A DNA stretch of 64,000 bases from Anaerovorax odorimutans DSM 5092 (GTDB lineage Bacteria > Bacillota > Clostridia > Peptostreptococcales > Anaerovoracaceae). Positions 8,772 to 18,270 of the stretch are shown piece by piece. Each line of letters begins with the position of its first letter. Position 1 is the stretch's first letter. The stretch covers positions 1 through 64,000 of the forward strand of contig NZ_KE384518.1 in the NCBI RefSeq assembly GCF_000426305.1, read 5' to 3'. Under the pieces are notes generated by a model that saw nothing but the letters and a program-made list of their open reading frames with translations, was not told the origin of the DNA and made no database searches. A program made the position numbers and the translations under genes.

Positions 8772-10823
8772 ATGGATAATAGTATGGAAAATATGTTAGA
8801 TATGTATCTCTTTGAAACAAACACTCTAATTGAACAATTGGATGAAATATTGCTAAATGCAGAAAAGGCTGAAAGTTTTACTGATGATGATATAAATGAA
8901 ATATTCAGAATCATGCATACAATAAAAGGTTCTTCTGCAATGATGCAGTTTTCATCATTAATGAACATTGCTCACAGAATAGAGGATTTGTTCTTTTTCA
9001 TTCGTGAAAATGGAATTCCTGAGAAACATCGTCTCGCATTGTTTGATCTAATGTTTCGTTCTAATGATAAATTAAAATCACAGATCAGTAAAATTGAAAA
9101 CGACGAACCTCTCAATGATAATATCGACGATTTTATACAAGAAGTTAATACTTTTCTTGAAATATTTAAAGGCGATATTGAAAATCAAGAATCTGACTCT
9201 GAAAGTTCGTCCTTACCTGTCAGTAATGAAAACAACGATACACAGAATCAGTCTGATTCAAATAAACATTCTATTACAATTTTCTTTGACGAAGGAAGCG
9301 GCATGGAAAATTTAAGAGCTTTTATGTTGATAACTTCAATAAAAGAATGTTATTCAGATTTCAGTTATTATCCTGAAAATGTTGAAACTGATTCTTCTAC
9401 CAGCGAATATATTTCAGAACATGGTTTTAAAATCAGTTTTTCAAATGATAAAAGCTTAGATGATGCAATTGCTATTATTAAGAGTTCCTTGAATATAAGA
9501 ACATATGAAGTCTCAGAAATTGCTGAAGACAAAACGGAAGATATTAAAGAAGAAAAAGCAGCAGTTCCTTCTGTCAACAATACTGCAAATACATCAAAAC
9601 AGAAGGTAAATACAAACACAAACAACGAATCAGCTCATAAAAAACAAAGTCTTATAAGCGTTAACCTATCAAAATTAGATAAATTGATGGATATTGTGGG
9701 AGAAATCGTTATTACCGAATCTATGGTAACTTCATCTCCTGAACTGCAGGATATAAAACTTGATAACTTTACCAAATCTGCACGTCAATTAAGGAAATTA
9801 ACAGATGAACTTCAAGACACAGTTATGTCAATAAGAATGGTTCCTGTTTCCGGTGCATTTCAAAAAATGAACAGAATTGTTAGAGATATGGGACAAAGCC
9901 TTGGGAAAAATGCAAAACTTACTATTATAGGTGCGGATACTGAAGTGGATAAAACAATTGTGGACAGCATAGGAGATCCTATTATGCATATGGTAAGGAA
10001 TTCCATGGATCACGGTCTGGAATCCAGTGAATCTGAAAGAACTGCTTTAGGCAAAGACCCTCAAGGTGAAATAACTTTGATGGCAGAGCATACTGGCAGT
10101 GAAGTTTTAATTTCCATAAGTGATGACGGCAAAGGAATCAATACAGAAAAAGTTCTTTCAAAAGCTAAGGAAAATCAACTGCTTGTAAAACCGGAAAATG
10201 AATATACAAAAAAAGAAATATTACAGCTTCTATTATTACCGGGCTTTTCCACAAAAGATCAAGTTACAGAATATTCCGGAAGAGGCGTAGGTATGGACGT
10301 TGTTAAAAAAAATATAGAAAAGGTAGGTGGGGTGGTAACCATTTCCAGCGAAGAAGGTCAAGGTACATGTACTACCTTTAAAATACCTCTTACATTAGCT
10401 ATTGTAGACGGTATGGAAGTATCTGTAGGTTCATCTATTTTCACCATACCGATTATGAATATAAGACAATCATTTAAAGTATCACCTGAAGAAATTGTTT
10501 ATGACGTGGACAGAGGAGCTATGATCCGCAAGATGGACAATTATTATCCTATTATTCGCATACATGAACTTTATCAATTAGAAACGAATATAACGGATAT
10601 AACCGATGGAATAATGATTTGGGTTGAATCAGGAGATAAATCCTACTGCTTATTCGTGGACGAATTGAAAGGTGAACAACAAGTAGTAGTTAAACCTCTT
10701 CCTTCTTATTTGAATCAATTTAACATAAAAAATTCAGGTATTGCCGGCTGTACCATATTAGGTGACGGTAACATCAGTATTATTTTAGATATTTCAAATC
10801 TATATGATGCTGCGGTTTTCTAA
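8772..10823 (+). CDS. cheA: Chemotaxis histidine kinase CheA
   Basis: The 683-aa kinase has all five CheA domains: P1 phosphotransfer with the HTIKGSSAM box (His49), a P2 CheY/CheB-docking domain (about 165-250), P3 dimerisation helices (LSKLDKLMDIVGEIVI, about 297-312), a P4 ATPase with N box HMVRNSMDHGLES, G1 DDGKG and G2 GRGVGMDVV, and a C-terminal P5 CheW-like domain. It autophosphorylates in response to chemoreceptors and passes phosphate to CheY (encoded at 26.5 kb) and CheB (next door). It is the first gene of cheA-cheW-cheR-cheB; AAGGTGG precedes the ATG. Confidence 0.98.
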   Translation: MDNSMENMLDMYLFETNTLIEQLDEILLNAEKAESFTDDDINEIFRIMHTIKGSSAMMQFSSLMNIAHRIEDLFFFIRENGIPEKHRLALFDLMFRSNDKLKSQISKIENDEPLNDNIDDFIQEVNTFLEIFKGDIENQESDSESSSLPVSNENNDTQNQSDSNKHSITIFFDEGSGMENLRAFMLITSIKECYSDFSYYPENVETDSSTSEYISEHGFKISFSNDKSLDDAIAIIKSSLNIRTYEVSEIAEDKTEDIKEEKAAVPSVNNTANTSKQKVNTNTNNESAHKKQSLISVNLSKLDKLMDIVGEIVITESMVTSSPELQDIKLDNFTKSARQLRKLTDELQDTVMSIRMVPVSGAFQKMNRIVRDMGQSLGKNAKLTIIGADTEVDKTIVDSIGDPIMHMVRNSMDHGLESSESERTALGKDPQGEITLMAEHTGSEVLISISDDGKGINTEKVLSKAKENQLLVKPENEYTKKEILQLLLLPGFSTKDQVTEYSGRGVGMDVVKKNIEKVGGVVTISSEEGQGTCTTFKIPLTLAIVDGMEVSVGSSIFTIPIMNIRQSFKVSPEEIVYDVDRGAMIRKMDNYYPIIRIHELYQLETNITDITDGIMIWVESGDKSYCLFVDELKGEQQVVVKPLPSYLNQFNIKNSGIAGCTILGDGNISIILDISNLYDAAVF

Positions 10824-10896
10824 AAGTCAGCAAATAATGTAAATTTAACTGTTTAATAAATATTTTTGTTAAACTTTTTATAGGAGGTTAATTGAT

Positions 10897-11367
10897 ATGG
10901 CAAATGAAATAGAAAGAGATACTTTGGACATTACAGATAATTCAGAGGCTCTAAACGATAACACAAAAAAATTCTTAACATTTCTTTCCGACGAACTCTA
11001 CTTTGCAGTTGATATTGGATATGTAATAGAAATTATAACTTCATACAATATCACTCATCTGCCAAGAGTACCCGAATATGTAACAGGTATTATAAATCTC
11101 AGAGGGCAGATTATACCTATTGTTGATATTAGAATCCGTACAGGAAGGCCCCTTATTGAATATACTGATAAATCATGCATTATTGTCTTAGAAATAAACT
11201 CTATGATGATTGGAATAATAGTTGATGAAGTATCTCATGTTGTGGATGTTAAAACTGAAAATATTTCTCCATCACCTTCCAAAAATAAGCAAGAGCTCGT
11301 AAACGGAATCGCACGTGTGGATAGTACAGTAAACTTAATTTTAGATTGTGAAAGTCTAGTACAATAG
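10897..11367 (+). CDS. cheW: Chemotaxis coupling protein CheW
   Basis: The 156-aa protein has the CheW fold: KFLTFLSDELYFAVDIGYV at the start of the domain and the conserved GIINLRGQIIPIVDIR motif (about residues 62-80). CheW links CheA to methyl-accepting receptors. It follows cheA by 73 bp with a strong TAGGAGG ribosome-binding site. The N-terminus has about 25 extra acidic/polar residues before the domain. Confidence 0.97.
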   Translation: MANEIERDTLDITDNSEALNDNTKKFLTFLSDELYFAVDIGYVIEIITSYNITHLPRVPEYVTGIINLRGQIIPIVDIRIRTGRPLIEYTDKSCIIVLEINSMMIGIIVDEVSHVVDVKTENISPSPSKNKQELVNGIARVDSTVNLILDCESLVQ

Positions 11368-11393
11368 TCAATTTTAATTTAGAGAGGTAGTAT

Positions 11394-12197
11394 ATGCTTG
11401 AAATAACACAAACAGATTTTTTGCGTCTTGTTAAATTTGTAGAAAAAAATTACGGAATTGACCTAAGCAAGAAAAAGCATTTAATTGAAGGCAGGTTGTC
11501 AAATTTTATAACAGACAAAGGCTTTGCCGATTTCAGCAGTTATGTTGATCATATTCTTAAAAAAAATACTGCTGATGTTCAGGAATTATTAAACCGTTTA
11601 ACAACAAATCATACTTTCTTTATGAGAGAAAGTACGCACTTTGATTTCTTTAAAAATACAATTTTACCGCAATTTGAGCAAAAAAATAAAAATAAAGTAC
11701 TAAGTATTTGGAGTGCAGGATGTTCTTCCGGTGAAGAACCTTATACCCTTTCAATGATTTTAGCCGACTACTTTGGGCCAAAATTTAGCCAATGGGATAC
11801 ACGTATACTAGCTACAGATATTTCGCAGAAAGTTCTTTCTCAAGCTAAAGAAGCAGCATACAGCGAAAACTCTATTGCAAATGTACCTGACAGCTGGAAA
11901 AAAAATTATTTTATGAAGTCTGGCACAAAATATACTATAGTTCCTAAAATAAAAGATAATGTAATATTTCGTATGTTTAATTTAATGGATCCTATTAAGT
12001 TTAAAATGAAATTTGACATTATTTTCTGTAGAAATGTAATGATCTATTTTGATCAGCCTACAAAAGATGCTTTAATAAACCGTTTTTATCATGCTACAAA
12101 TAATGGAGGATACCTGCTGATTGGTCATTCAGAAACACTGAATCGTGAAAGTACACCTTATCAATATCTTATGCCCGCCACTTATAAAAAACTTTAA
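11394..12197 (+). CDS. cheR: Chemotaxis receptor methyltransferase CheR
   Basis: The 267-aa protein has the CheR N-terminal helical domain and an AdoMet-binding domain with WSAGCSSGEEPYTL (about residues 103-117) and FDIIFCRNVMIYFD (about 203-216). It methylates receptor glutamates, opposing CheB. The gene is 26 bp after cheW with GAGAGGTAG upstream of the ATG. Confidence 0.97.
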   Translation: MLEITQTDFLRLVKFVEKNYGIDLSKKKHLIEGRLSNFITDKGFADFSSYVDHILKKNTADVQELLNRLTTNHTFFMRESTHFDFFKNTILPQFEQKNKNKVLSIWSAGCSSGEEPYTLSMILADYFGPKFSQWDTRILATDISQKVLSQAKEAAYSENSIANVPDSWKKNYFMKSGTKYTIVPKIKDNVIFRMFNLMDPIKFKMKFDIIFCRNVMIYFDQPTKDALINRFYHATNNGGYLLIGHSETLNRESTPYQYLMPATYKKL

Positions 12198-12244
12198 TAC
12201 GTTTAGCGCTTTTTAATTACAACTTTTAAAGGAGATAACTAGAT

Positions 12245-13279
12245 ATGAAAAAAGTTAAAGTTTTAGTCGTTGACGACTCAATTTTATTTAGAAAAGTTTT
12301 AATAGATCGTCTTTCCCAATATGATCATATAGAAGTGGTTGGGTATGCTACTGATGCTTTCGATGCTCAAGATAAAATTCCAAAATTAGACCCCCATGTT
12401 GTAACTCTTGATGTGGAAATGCCAAAGCTCAACGGTATTGAATTTCTAAAAAAAATGATGCCAAAAAGGCCCTTGCCTGTTGTCCTTGTCAGCTCTTTAA
12501 ACATCAGTGTATTTGAAGCTTTGTCAGCAGGCGCTGTTGACTTTGTAAGAAAACCTTCAATGCAGGCACAAAATGCTGTAGATTTATTTATTTCAGAATT
12601 AGTAAGAAAAATTTCAATAGCTTCAGTTGCCAGAGTAAAAACCTCCAATACTGTAAAAGCTCAAACGATTATAACAAGCGATGCACTTAAAAGTACTGCG
12701 AAGTCCAACTCTATTGTAATTGCTATAGGAGCTTCCACAGGGGGAACAGAAGCTACTCTTACAGTTTTAAAAAATCTACCTGCAAATACACCAGGGATTC
12801 TTGTTACTCAGCATATGCCACCGGGTTTTACGAAAATGTATGCAGAAAGATTAAATAAACTTTGCGCTATGGAAGTAAAAGAAGCACAAAATGGTGATAA
12901 AGTCATACCAGGCAGAGTTTTAATTGCTCCGGGAGATGCTCATATGCGTTTAACCCGTACAGGAAATGAATATTTCGTAAGATGTGCACCGGGTGAAAAA
13001 GTAAGTGGTCACTGCCCTTCTGTAGATGTACTTTTTGATTCTGTAGCAAGTGTGGCTAGAGGTAATTCCGTTGGAATAATTATGACAGGTATGGGTAAGG
13101 ACGGAGCAGCCGGACTTTTAAATATGAAAAAACAAGGTGCATATACCATCGGGCAAAGTAAAGAATCTTGTGTTGTATACGGAATGCCAATGGTAGCAAA
13201 AAATATAGGTGCAGTTGCAACTGAAGCACCTTGTGAAGAAATAGCTTCTATTCTAAAGCAGCATTTAAATAAATTATAA
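12245..13279 (+). CDS. cheB: Chemotaxis response regulator / receptor methylesterase CheB
   Basis: The 344-aa protein has an N-terminal receiver (acidic pair D10/D11, phosphoacceptor D56 in TLDVEMP) and a C-terminal methylesterase domain with the Ser164-His190-Asp286 triad in GASTGG, TQHMP and TGMGKDGAAG. It removes methyl groups from chemoreceptors after phosphorylation by CheA. It is the last gene of the che cluster; an all-A/T hairpin overlaps its stop. Confidence 0.97.
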   Translation: MKKVKVLVVDDSILFRKVLIDRLSQYDHIEVVGYATDAFDAQDKIPKLDPHVVTLDVEMPKLNGIEFLKKMMPKRPLPVVLVSSLNISVFEALSAGAVDFVRKPSMQAQNAVDLFISELVRKISIASVARVKTSNTVKAQTIITSDALKSTAKSNSIVIAIGASTGGTEATLTVLKNLPANTPGILVTQHMPPGFTKMYAERLNKLCAMEVKEAQNGDKVIPGRVLIAPGDAHMRLTRTGNEYFVRCAPGEKVSGHCPSVDVLFDSVASVARGNSVGIIMTGMGKDGAAGLLNMKKQGAYTIGQSKESCVVYGMPMVAKNIGAVATEAPCEEIASILKQHLNKL

Positions 13280-13301
13280 TATAAAAATTTTTTTATATTA
13301 T
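13276..13301 (+). terminator. A/T hairpin at the end of cheB
   Basis: A 12-bp all-A/T stem (13276-13287 with 13290-13301) with a two-base loop overlaps the cheB stop codon. It has no G/C pairs and no clear T-tract after it, so it is at most a weak terminator between the che genes and flgM. Confidence 0.3.
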
Positions 13302-13304
13302 GCA

Positions 13305-13331
13305 TAATGCTTTTAATATATATGACGATAT
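13305..13331 (+). promoter_or_regulatory. Candidate sigma28 promoter of flgM-flgN-flgK-flgL
   Basis: TAAT (13305-13308), a 15-bp spacer and GACGATAT (13324-13331) match the sigma28 consensus TAAA-N15-GCCGATAT at three of four and seven of eight positions. It is placed 63 bp before flgM, the usual sigma28-dependent late operon. Confidence 0.55.
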
Positions 13332-13393
13332 ATATTGTAGTAAGTTAAATATAAGTCAATAAAATATTACAATAACCTAAAGGGGTATTAACT

Positions 13394-13702
13394 ATGAAAA
13401 TTACATTAAATAATATTGTTTCTTCAAATAATGGAGAACATATAAAATCAAAAGCAATAGAAAAAAAAGAAACTGAGCAAAAGCAAAGTTATGATAAAAT
13501 CACTATCGGAAATACAAGTGTGTGTGATTTACCTAAAAATCAATTTGTCAGTGTATTAAAAAACCATATTATGACGGAAGTAAAAACAGGTGCTTCCTCA
13601 TATAAGCTAAATGATCTTTCTAATCAAATTGCTCTTGGAGAATACGACACTAATATTAATTCTGTAGTAAAAAGAATGATGCTTGACAGCGGGAAGGATT
13701 AG
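13394..13702 (+). CDS. flgM: Anti-sigma28 factor FlgM
   Basis: The 102-aa protein has a disordered, Lys-rich N-terminus and the FlgM-like C-terminal helices (about residues 70-100: YKLNDLSNQIALGEYD and NSVVKRMM). FlgM binds FliA until the hook-basal body is complete, then is exported. The assignment rests on size, C-terminal pattern and position directly before flgN-flgK-flgL. An AAGGGG Shine-Dalgarno precedes the ATG. Confidence 0.85.
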   Translation: MKITLNNIVSSNNGEHIKSKAIEKKETEQKQSYDKITIGNTSVCDLPKNQFVSVLKNHIMTEVKTGASSYKLNDLSNQIALGEYDTNINSVVKRMMLDSGKD

Positions 13703-13704
13703 TT

Positions 13705-14181
13705 ATGGATCAATTTGTACAATTTAAAAAGATTATAACGGAATATATTAAAATCTTAGATCAAATTATTATTTTAGAAAATAACAAGCTGAAAACTATT
13801 GCTGAAAACGATGTAAATTCATTAGATAAACTCATAAAGGACGAACAGGTTTATATTCTAAAACTTAAAGGCATAGATATAAAAAGAGAAAAACTTCAAA
13901 AAGAGATGAATATGGAAGATTTCTCCTTCAGTGAAATAATATCTGCAGCAGATGGTGATGAAAAGCAATTATTAAAATCTGATTATGAAGTACTTTTACG
14001 AAAAGCCGAAGAATTAAAAGCTGCTTCAGACAATTCGAAACTATCTATCGAATTAAATTTACATAAGATTGATTTGTTATTATCTAGTCTAAACAGTAAT
14101 GCAGATTGTCAATATGTTTATGATAAGAACGGAACAAAACCAAATTTAAACACAAGCCATTTTGCATCAAAGAAGGTATAA
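13705..14181 (+). CDS. flgN: FlgN-type chaperone for hook-filament junction proteins
   Basis: The 158-aa protein is almost entirely helical with heptad-like Leu/Ile/Lys spacing, ending with helix-breaking residues. It sits two bases after flgM and just before flgK and flgL, its usual substrates. The call is mostly from context plus the FlgN-like pattern EYIKILDQIIILENNKLKTI near the N-terminus. Confidence 0.85.
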   Translation: MDQFVQFKKIITEYIKILDQIIILENNKLKTIAENDVNSLDKLIKDEQVYILKLKGIDIKREKLQKEMNMEDFSFSEIISAADGDEKQLLKSDYEVLLRKAEELKAASDNSKLSIELNLHKIDLLLSSLNSNADCQYVYDKNGTKPNLNTSHFASKKV

Positions 14182-14218
14182 TACACTTACTAAAAACACA
14201 AGGAAATGGAGAAAGAAA

Positions 14219-15769
14219 ATGATTAGATCAACTTTTTTTGGATTTACAACAGCCTTGAGTGGGCTAAGAGTCAGTCAGAGATCACTTGATGTCACAGGGC
14301 AGAACATAAGTAATATCAATACAGAAGGATATACAAGACAAAGACTGGATCTTTACAGCCAAATATCCGGAGGCATTGATGATAAATATACAACAAGACC
14401 TAACAATTCAATTGGTCAAGGAGTTGGCATTACTAAAGTAGAACAAATACGTAATCCATTTTTAGATGTAAGGTTCCGTCGTGAAGCATGCAAAGTAGGC
14501 GAAATAGATTCTAAACTTGCTACATTGAAAGATTTGGAATATGTTTTTGATGAAACAATGACGAAAGGTCTTGATAATCAAGTATCTGATTTTATAAAAC
14601 AACTTCAATCCCTTTCCTCCAATACAGGCAATTCAGAATTCGACGGTATTGCAAAGGCTTCTGCAGAAGTATTGACAAAGCTTTTTAATCAATATGCAAA
14701 TCAAGTAGAAACAGTTCGAAACCAACAAGAATATCAGCTTGACAAAGTTGATATTCCAAAGATAAACGATTTATTAAAAAACATTGCTGAAATAAATAAA
14801 AGCATCCGAAATAGTCAGCTACAAGGCAATCCAGCTTTGGAACTTATGGATACGAGAAATTTATATATTGATGAACTCTCCAATTATATGAAAATTGATG
14901 TTACATATACGCCTAATGAAATAGCACCCGGTGTTATTGTTGATGATATAAATATTGACCTTATCAGTGATAGTTACTCCCCTACTAAACTTATTGATAA
15001 TGAAAAATACGGTATAGTAAGTTCCACTAGAGATGCAACAACAGGAAAAATCGGTATAAATCTTGACTTTAACGGCGGCGGCCCTGTTGCCATAGGAGAT
15101 CACTTAGATACGGGGGTTCTAAAAGGGAATCTGGATATGCTAAACAATTCAGGAGAATTTGATTCTCCTACAACTACAAGAGGTATCGGATATTACGAAA
15201 AGATGCTTGATACCATTGCTTCAAAATTTGCAGAAGAATTTAACGAATCAAATAAATTATCGGACGGAACGCTTCAACCTCTTTTTGGGAAAAAAGATGG
15301 TACTCCGGCCACAGATCCAATCACTGCAAAAAATTTATGTATTGCCGAAGGCTGGGCTAATTGTACATATGGTATTACAGCCTCAAAAAATGAAAATCCC
15401 GGCGGTAATAATGATGGCGCTGCTGATAATATTTTATATATGATTTCTTTATTTTCAAAAAAGCTAGATTTTAAAACAACTCCGGGGAATAAGGTTCTTT
15501 TTACCGGTACTTTTCAGGAATGTTTAGGAGAAACAAAAAATATACTTGCCCTTGATAAAAGCTCTACAGAAAAAATCTTTAAGAATTATTATTCTGTGTT
15601 AACACAAGTTGACGACTCGCGGCAGGGTATATCTGCAGTATCATTAGATGAAGAAGGAGTAAATCTATTAAAATTCCAAAAATCATATAATGCAGCGGCA
15701 AGATTAATGACAACATTAGACGAAGCTATTGATACAGTCATTAACAAAATGGGTGTTGTAGGAAGGTAA
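14219..15769 (+). CDS. flgK: Flagellar hook-associated protein 1 (HAP1) FlgK
   Basis: Start chosen at MIRSTFFGFTTALSGL (ATG 14219), preceded by AAATGGAGAA; the longer frame from 14162 would add 19 residues unlike the family and overlap flgN. The 516-aa product has the rod/hook signature QNISNINTEGYTRQR near residue 30 and the C-terminal D0 helix (VSLDEEGVNLLKFQKSYNAA). FlgK is the first junction protein between hook and filament. Fourteen bases separate it from flgL. Confidence 0.97.
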   Translation: MIRSTFFGFTTALSGLRVSQRSLDVTGQNISNINTEGYTRQRLDLYSQISGGIDDKYTTRPNNSIGQGVGITKVEQIRNPFLDVRFRREACKVGEIDSKLATLKDLEYVFDETMTKGLDNQVSDFIKQLQSLSSNTGNSEFDGIAKASAEVLTKLFNQYANQVETVRNQQEYQLDKVDIPKINDLLKNIAEINKSIRNSQLQGNPALELMDTRNLYIDELSNYMKIDVTYTPNEIAPGVIVDDINIDLISDSYSPTKLIDNEKYGIVSSTRDATTGKIGINLDFNGGGPVAIGDHLDTGVLKGNLDMLNNSGEFDSPTTTRGIGYYEKMLDTIASKFAEEFNESNKLSDGTLQPLFGKKDGTPATDPITAKNLCIAEGWANCTYGITASKNENPGGNNDGAADNILYMISLFSKKLDFKTTPGNKVLFTGTFQECLGETKNILALDKSSTEKIFKNYYSVLTQVDDSRQGISAVSLDEEGVNLLKFQKSYNAAARLMTTLDEAIDTVINKMGVVGR

Positions 15770-15788
15770 TGAAGGGGGTAAATTGAAA

Positions 15789-16808
15789 ATGAGAATTACA
15801 AGCGGAATTATGATGAGACAATATAACAGAAGACTGAATACTATTATCAGTGATTTAAACAAAGCAAATGAAACAATTACAACCAGACGTAAGTTTACGA
15901 AAGCTTCTGAGAATCCTTCTGAATCAGTAAAATCACAACAATTGCGTAGAGAAATACTCCAGAATGAAAACTATCAGACTAACCTAAGAGATGTTCAGTC
16001 AAAATTTGACTCGATAGAAAGTAATATGATGAATATTTCCAAAATAGGAGAAACTGCATATGTAGATATTTTAAAAGTTATAAATGGAACTAATAGTATT
16101 GATGAGCGTAAAATCGTTGCCGCAGAACTTCGTGAAATGCAAGAATCTATAATTATGAATTGCAATTCTCAATTTAATGACCAATATATTTTCGGAGGAA
16201 GCAGTACAAAAGAAGCTCCTTTCGCCATAGACAAAACTACAGGAGCTGTTACATTCCGTGGTATAAATGTAAACACTACAGATCCAACAGAACTGGCTAC
16301 CTTAAAAAAAATGGCAGAAGAAAACACCTACATTGATTTGGGATTTGGAATGACTTTTGATAGCAGTGATCCAAATAATCCTAATACTATAAAAAACAAC
16401 AGTGCTTATAATACTGCAATGCCAGGTATTAGTTTTTTAGGATATGGTCACGATTCATCTGGAAATTCCAATAATTTAGTTGTACACCTTGGAGAAATCG
16501 CTGATATGCTTGAAAGTCCAACTTATTCACCTGAAAATATAGAACCATTAAGTAAAAAACTTGATGTTCAAAGAAAAGATCTCCTAATTGGAATTACCAA
16601 ATTAGGAAGTAATACCAAATTTCTGGATTACACTGAAAAAAGACTTGAAGATAATGAATATAATATAAATGAAAAAATCGAGAACACTGAATTTGTAGAT
16701 TTAGCAGAAGCAATATCAGCTTTTAAAATGCAGGATATGACATATCGTGCAGCTTTAAAAACAGGGATGGATATTTTATCTGTTTCATTTATAGATTTTA
16801 TGAAATAA
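15789..16808 (+). CDS. flgL: Flagellar hook-associated protein 3 (HAP3) FlgL
   Basis: Start set at ATG 15789 (MRITSGIMM); an in-frame TTG at 15783 is also possible, and both are near the AAGGGGG site. The 339-aa protein has flagellin-like ends: the N-terminal coil with FTKASENPSESVKSQQLR and a C-terminal helix (ISAFKMQDMTYRAALKTG). FlgL is the adaptor between FlgK and the filament. Confidence 0.95.
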   Translation: MRITSGIMMRQYNRRLNTIISDLNKANETITTRRKFTKASENPSESVKSQQLRREILQNENYQTNLRDVQSKFDSIESNMMNISKIGETAYVDILKVINGTNSIDERKIVAAELREMQESIIMNCNSQFNDQYIFGGSSTKEAPFAIDKTTGAVTFRGINVNTTDPTELATLKKMAEENTYIDLGFGMTFDSSDPNNPNTIKNNSAYNTAMPGISFLGYGHDSSGNSNNLVVHLGEIADMLESPTYSPENIEPLSKKLDVQRKDLLIGITKLGSNTKFLDYTEKRLEDNEYNINEKIENTEFVDLAEAISAFKMQDMTYRAALKTGMDILSVSFIDFMK

Positions 16809-16853
16809 AATTTTTCCTTTATAATCAAATAATTCAACAAGGAGGGTTGTAAA

Positions 16854-17456
16854 ATGAAACCGCTTATTGAAATCAAAACAATTCCGATTTCTATAGAGTT
16901 CAAAGTAACACCAAGTAAAATTCAACGTTCACAAGGTATGGCAGAATTAGAAATTTCCAGAGAGAAAAAAGGATTAAGTATTAAAAGCAGACCAATTAAA
17001 CTAAACGTGGACAGTTTTGAAGCAAGAAATTCCGTTGTACCTTCCACTGCAACAAGTTCAAGGCAATTTGGCGAGAACGGAATCACAGCTGCATATGAAG
17101 CAACTGCACAATTTGCAGAGGAGGGAAATATGCTGTTAAATATTCATTTAAATCAAGATACTTTAGGACAAATAGCAGACTCAAGAATGTCTCAGCCCGC
17201 GGATTTTAATATTGGATTTATACCCGAATATCCTGCAGATATCAGCTGGGAACCCGGAGATTTAAGTATTCAATATGAAATGGATAAATTAAATTTCGAT
17301 TGGAAAATCGGTCAAGGAAATTATGAATTTATTCCGGGTAACATTGAATTTATAGTAAAAGAATATCCTAAAGTTATTATTGAATATGTAGGAGGCCCTA
17401 TTTATGCACCACCAAGTGCAGATCCTGATTACGAACCTATTGATATAAAAGCATAG
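16854..17456 (+). CDS. DUF6470 family protein (YviE-like)
   Basis: The 200-aa soluble protein has no membrane segment. It matches the small family found between flgL and fliW in Firmicutes (yviE position in Bacillus), with an amphipathic middle and beta-rich end (PEYPADISWEPGDLSIQYE). Its molecular role is not known to me; the conserved position points to late flagellar assembly or regulation. GGAGGG lies before the ATG. Confidence 0.8.
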   Translation: MKPLIEIKTIPISIEFKVTPSKIQRSQGMAELEISREKKGLSIKSRPIKLNVDSFEARNSVVPSTATSSRQFGENGITAAYEATAQFAEEGNMLLNIHLNQDTLGQIADSRMSQPADFNIGFIPEYPADISWEPGDLSIQYEMDKLNFDWKIGQGNYEFIPGNIEFIVKEYPKVIIEYVGGPIYAPPSADPDYEPIDIKA

Positions 17457-17467
17457 CTGAGGTAATT

Positions 17468-17908
17468 ATGAATATAGATACAAAATATTTTGGAAATATT
17501 GAAATAGACGAAGATGAGAAGCTAATATTCCCTAATGGTCTTTTTGGCTTTGAAAACAATAAATCATTTTTTATCCTTGCTTTTGATGATTCTGATAAGG
17601 ATATTTTATGTTTACAGTCAGCAGATGAGCCTTATCTTGCCTTTGTAATTATAAATCCTTACAGTATTGTTTCCACATATGAGCCTGTTTTATCAAAATA
17701 TGATTTAAAGGATCTTAAAGCTGATAATAATATATCTCTTATATATTATTCCTTAGCTGTAGTGCATGACGAATTTAAAAATACTACTATTAATCTTAAA
17801 TGTCCTATAGTTCTAAACGTTGAAAAAAAATTAGCAAAGCAAGTTATCTTAGAAGATAGCACTTATTCCCTTCGTCATCCTATAATGACACCAAATAAGG
17901 AGGAATAG
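17468..17908 (+). CDS. fliW: Flagellar assembly factor FliW
   Basis: The 146-aa protein has the FliW hallmarks: IEIDEDEKLIFPNGLFGFE near the N-terminus, FLVI-type core strands and the closing YSLRHPI motif (about residues 135-141). FliW binds flagellin and allosterically antagonises CsrA, so flagellin translation matches secretion. It lies 11 bp after DUF6470 and 4 bp before csrA. Confidence 0.96.
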   Translation: MNIDTKYFGNIEIDEDEKLIFPNGLFGFENNKSFFILAFDDSDKDILCLQSADEPYLAFVIINPYSIVSTYEPVLSKYDLKDLKADNNISLIYYSLAVVHDEFKNTTINLKCPIVLNVEKKLAKQVILEDSTYSLRHPIMTPNKEE

Positions 17909-17912
17909 TGTT

Positions 17913-18146
17913 ATGCTTATTTTAACAAGGAAACAAGGAGAAACCTTCACCATAGGAGATAATATTGAGATAACTCTTTTAGAGATAAAAGGAGATAAAG
18001 TTAAAATTTCCATAGATGCACCAAAAGAGATTAAAATTCTGAGAAAAGAACTGGAAGAAGCACAGAAGCTTAACCATGAATCCCTGCTGTCAGATTTATC
18101 TAATATTACAGCATTAAAAGATATATTAAAAAAAGAAAAAAAATAA
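17913..18146 (+). CDS. csrA: Carbon storage regulator / translational repressor CsrA
   Basis: The 77-aa protein begins MLILTRKQGETFTIGDNIEIT, with the family RNA-binding residues in the first strand (LTRKQGE) and the later strand region around IDAPKEIKILRKEL. CsrA dimers bind GGA motifs in mRNA; the likely target is the fliC leader 125 bp downstream. The Lys-rich tail is a little longer than in the shortest homologues. Confidence 0.97.
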   Translation: MLILTRKQGETFTIGDNIEITLLEIKGDKVKISIDAPKEIKILRKELEEAQKLNHESLLSDLSNITALKDILKKEKK

Positions 18147-18180
18147 TAGTAAATTTATATATTTACTATTATTTTTTTTT
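18142..18180 (+). terminator. Intrinsic terminator after csrA
   Basis: An A/T-rich stem (AATAATAGTAAAT with ATTTACTATTATT) overlapping the csrA stop is followed by a long T run. It separates the fliW-csrA transcript from fliC, which implies a separate flagellin promoter. Confidence 0.7.
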
Positions 18181-18195
18181 ATAAATTAACGATAT
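18170..18195 (+). promoter_or_regulatory. Weak candidate sigma28 promoter of fliC
   Basis: AACGATAT (18188-18195) matches six of eight -10 positions of sigma28; the only -35 at an allowed distance is TATT (18170-18173), which overlaps the csrA terminator. TATAAT at 18257-18262 is an alternative -10 for sigmaA but has no good -35. A fliC promoter must exist here, but its exact place is uncertain. Confidence 0.25.
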
Positions 18196-18270
18196 ATTAA
18201 ATGAAAGGTAAATAACACTATAGCGTACGAATAGTGTTTATGATTTTACTTATAAGTATAATTTATAAAG

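Noticed and set aside
14162-14218. Upstream start for flgK
   Set aside because: It would overlap flgN and add a basic stretch not found in FlgK; ATG 14219 has the ribosome-binding site.
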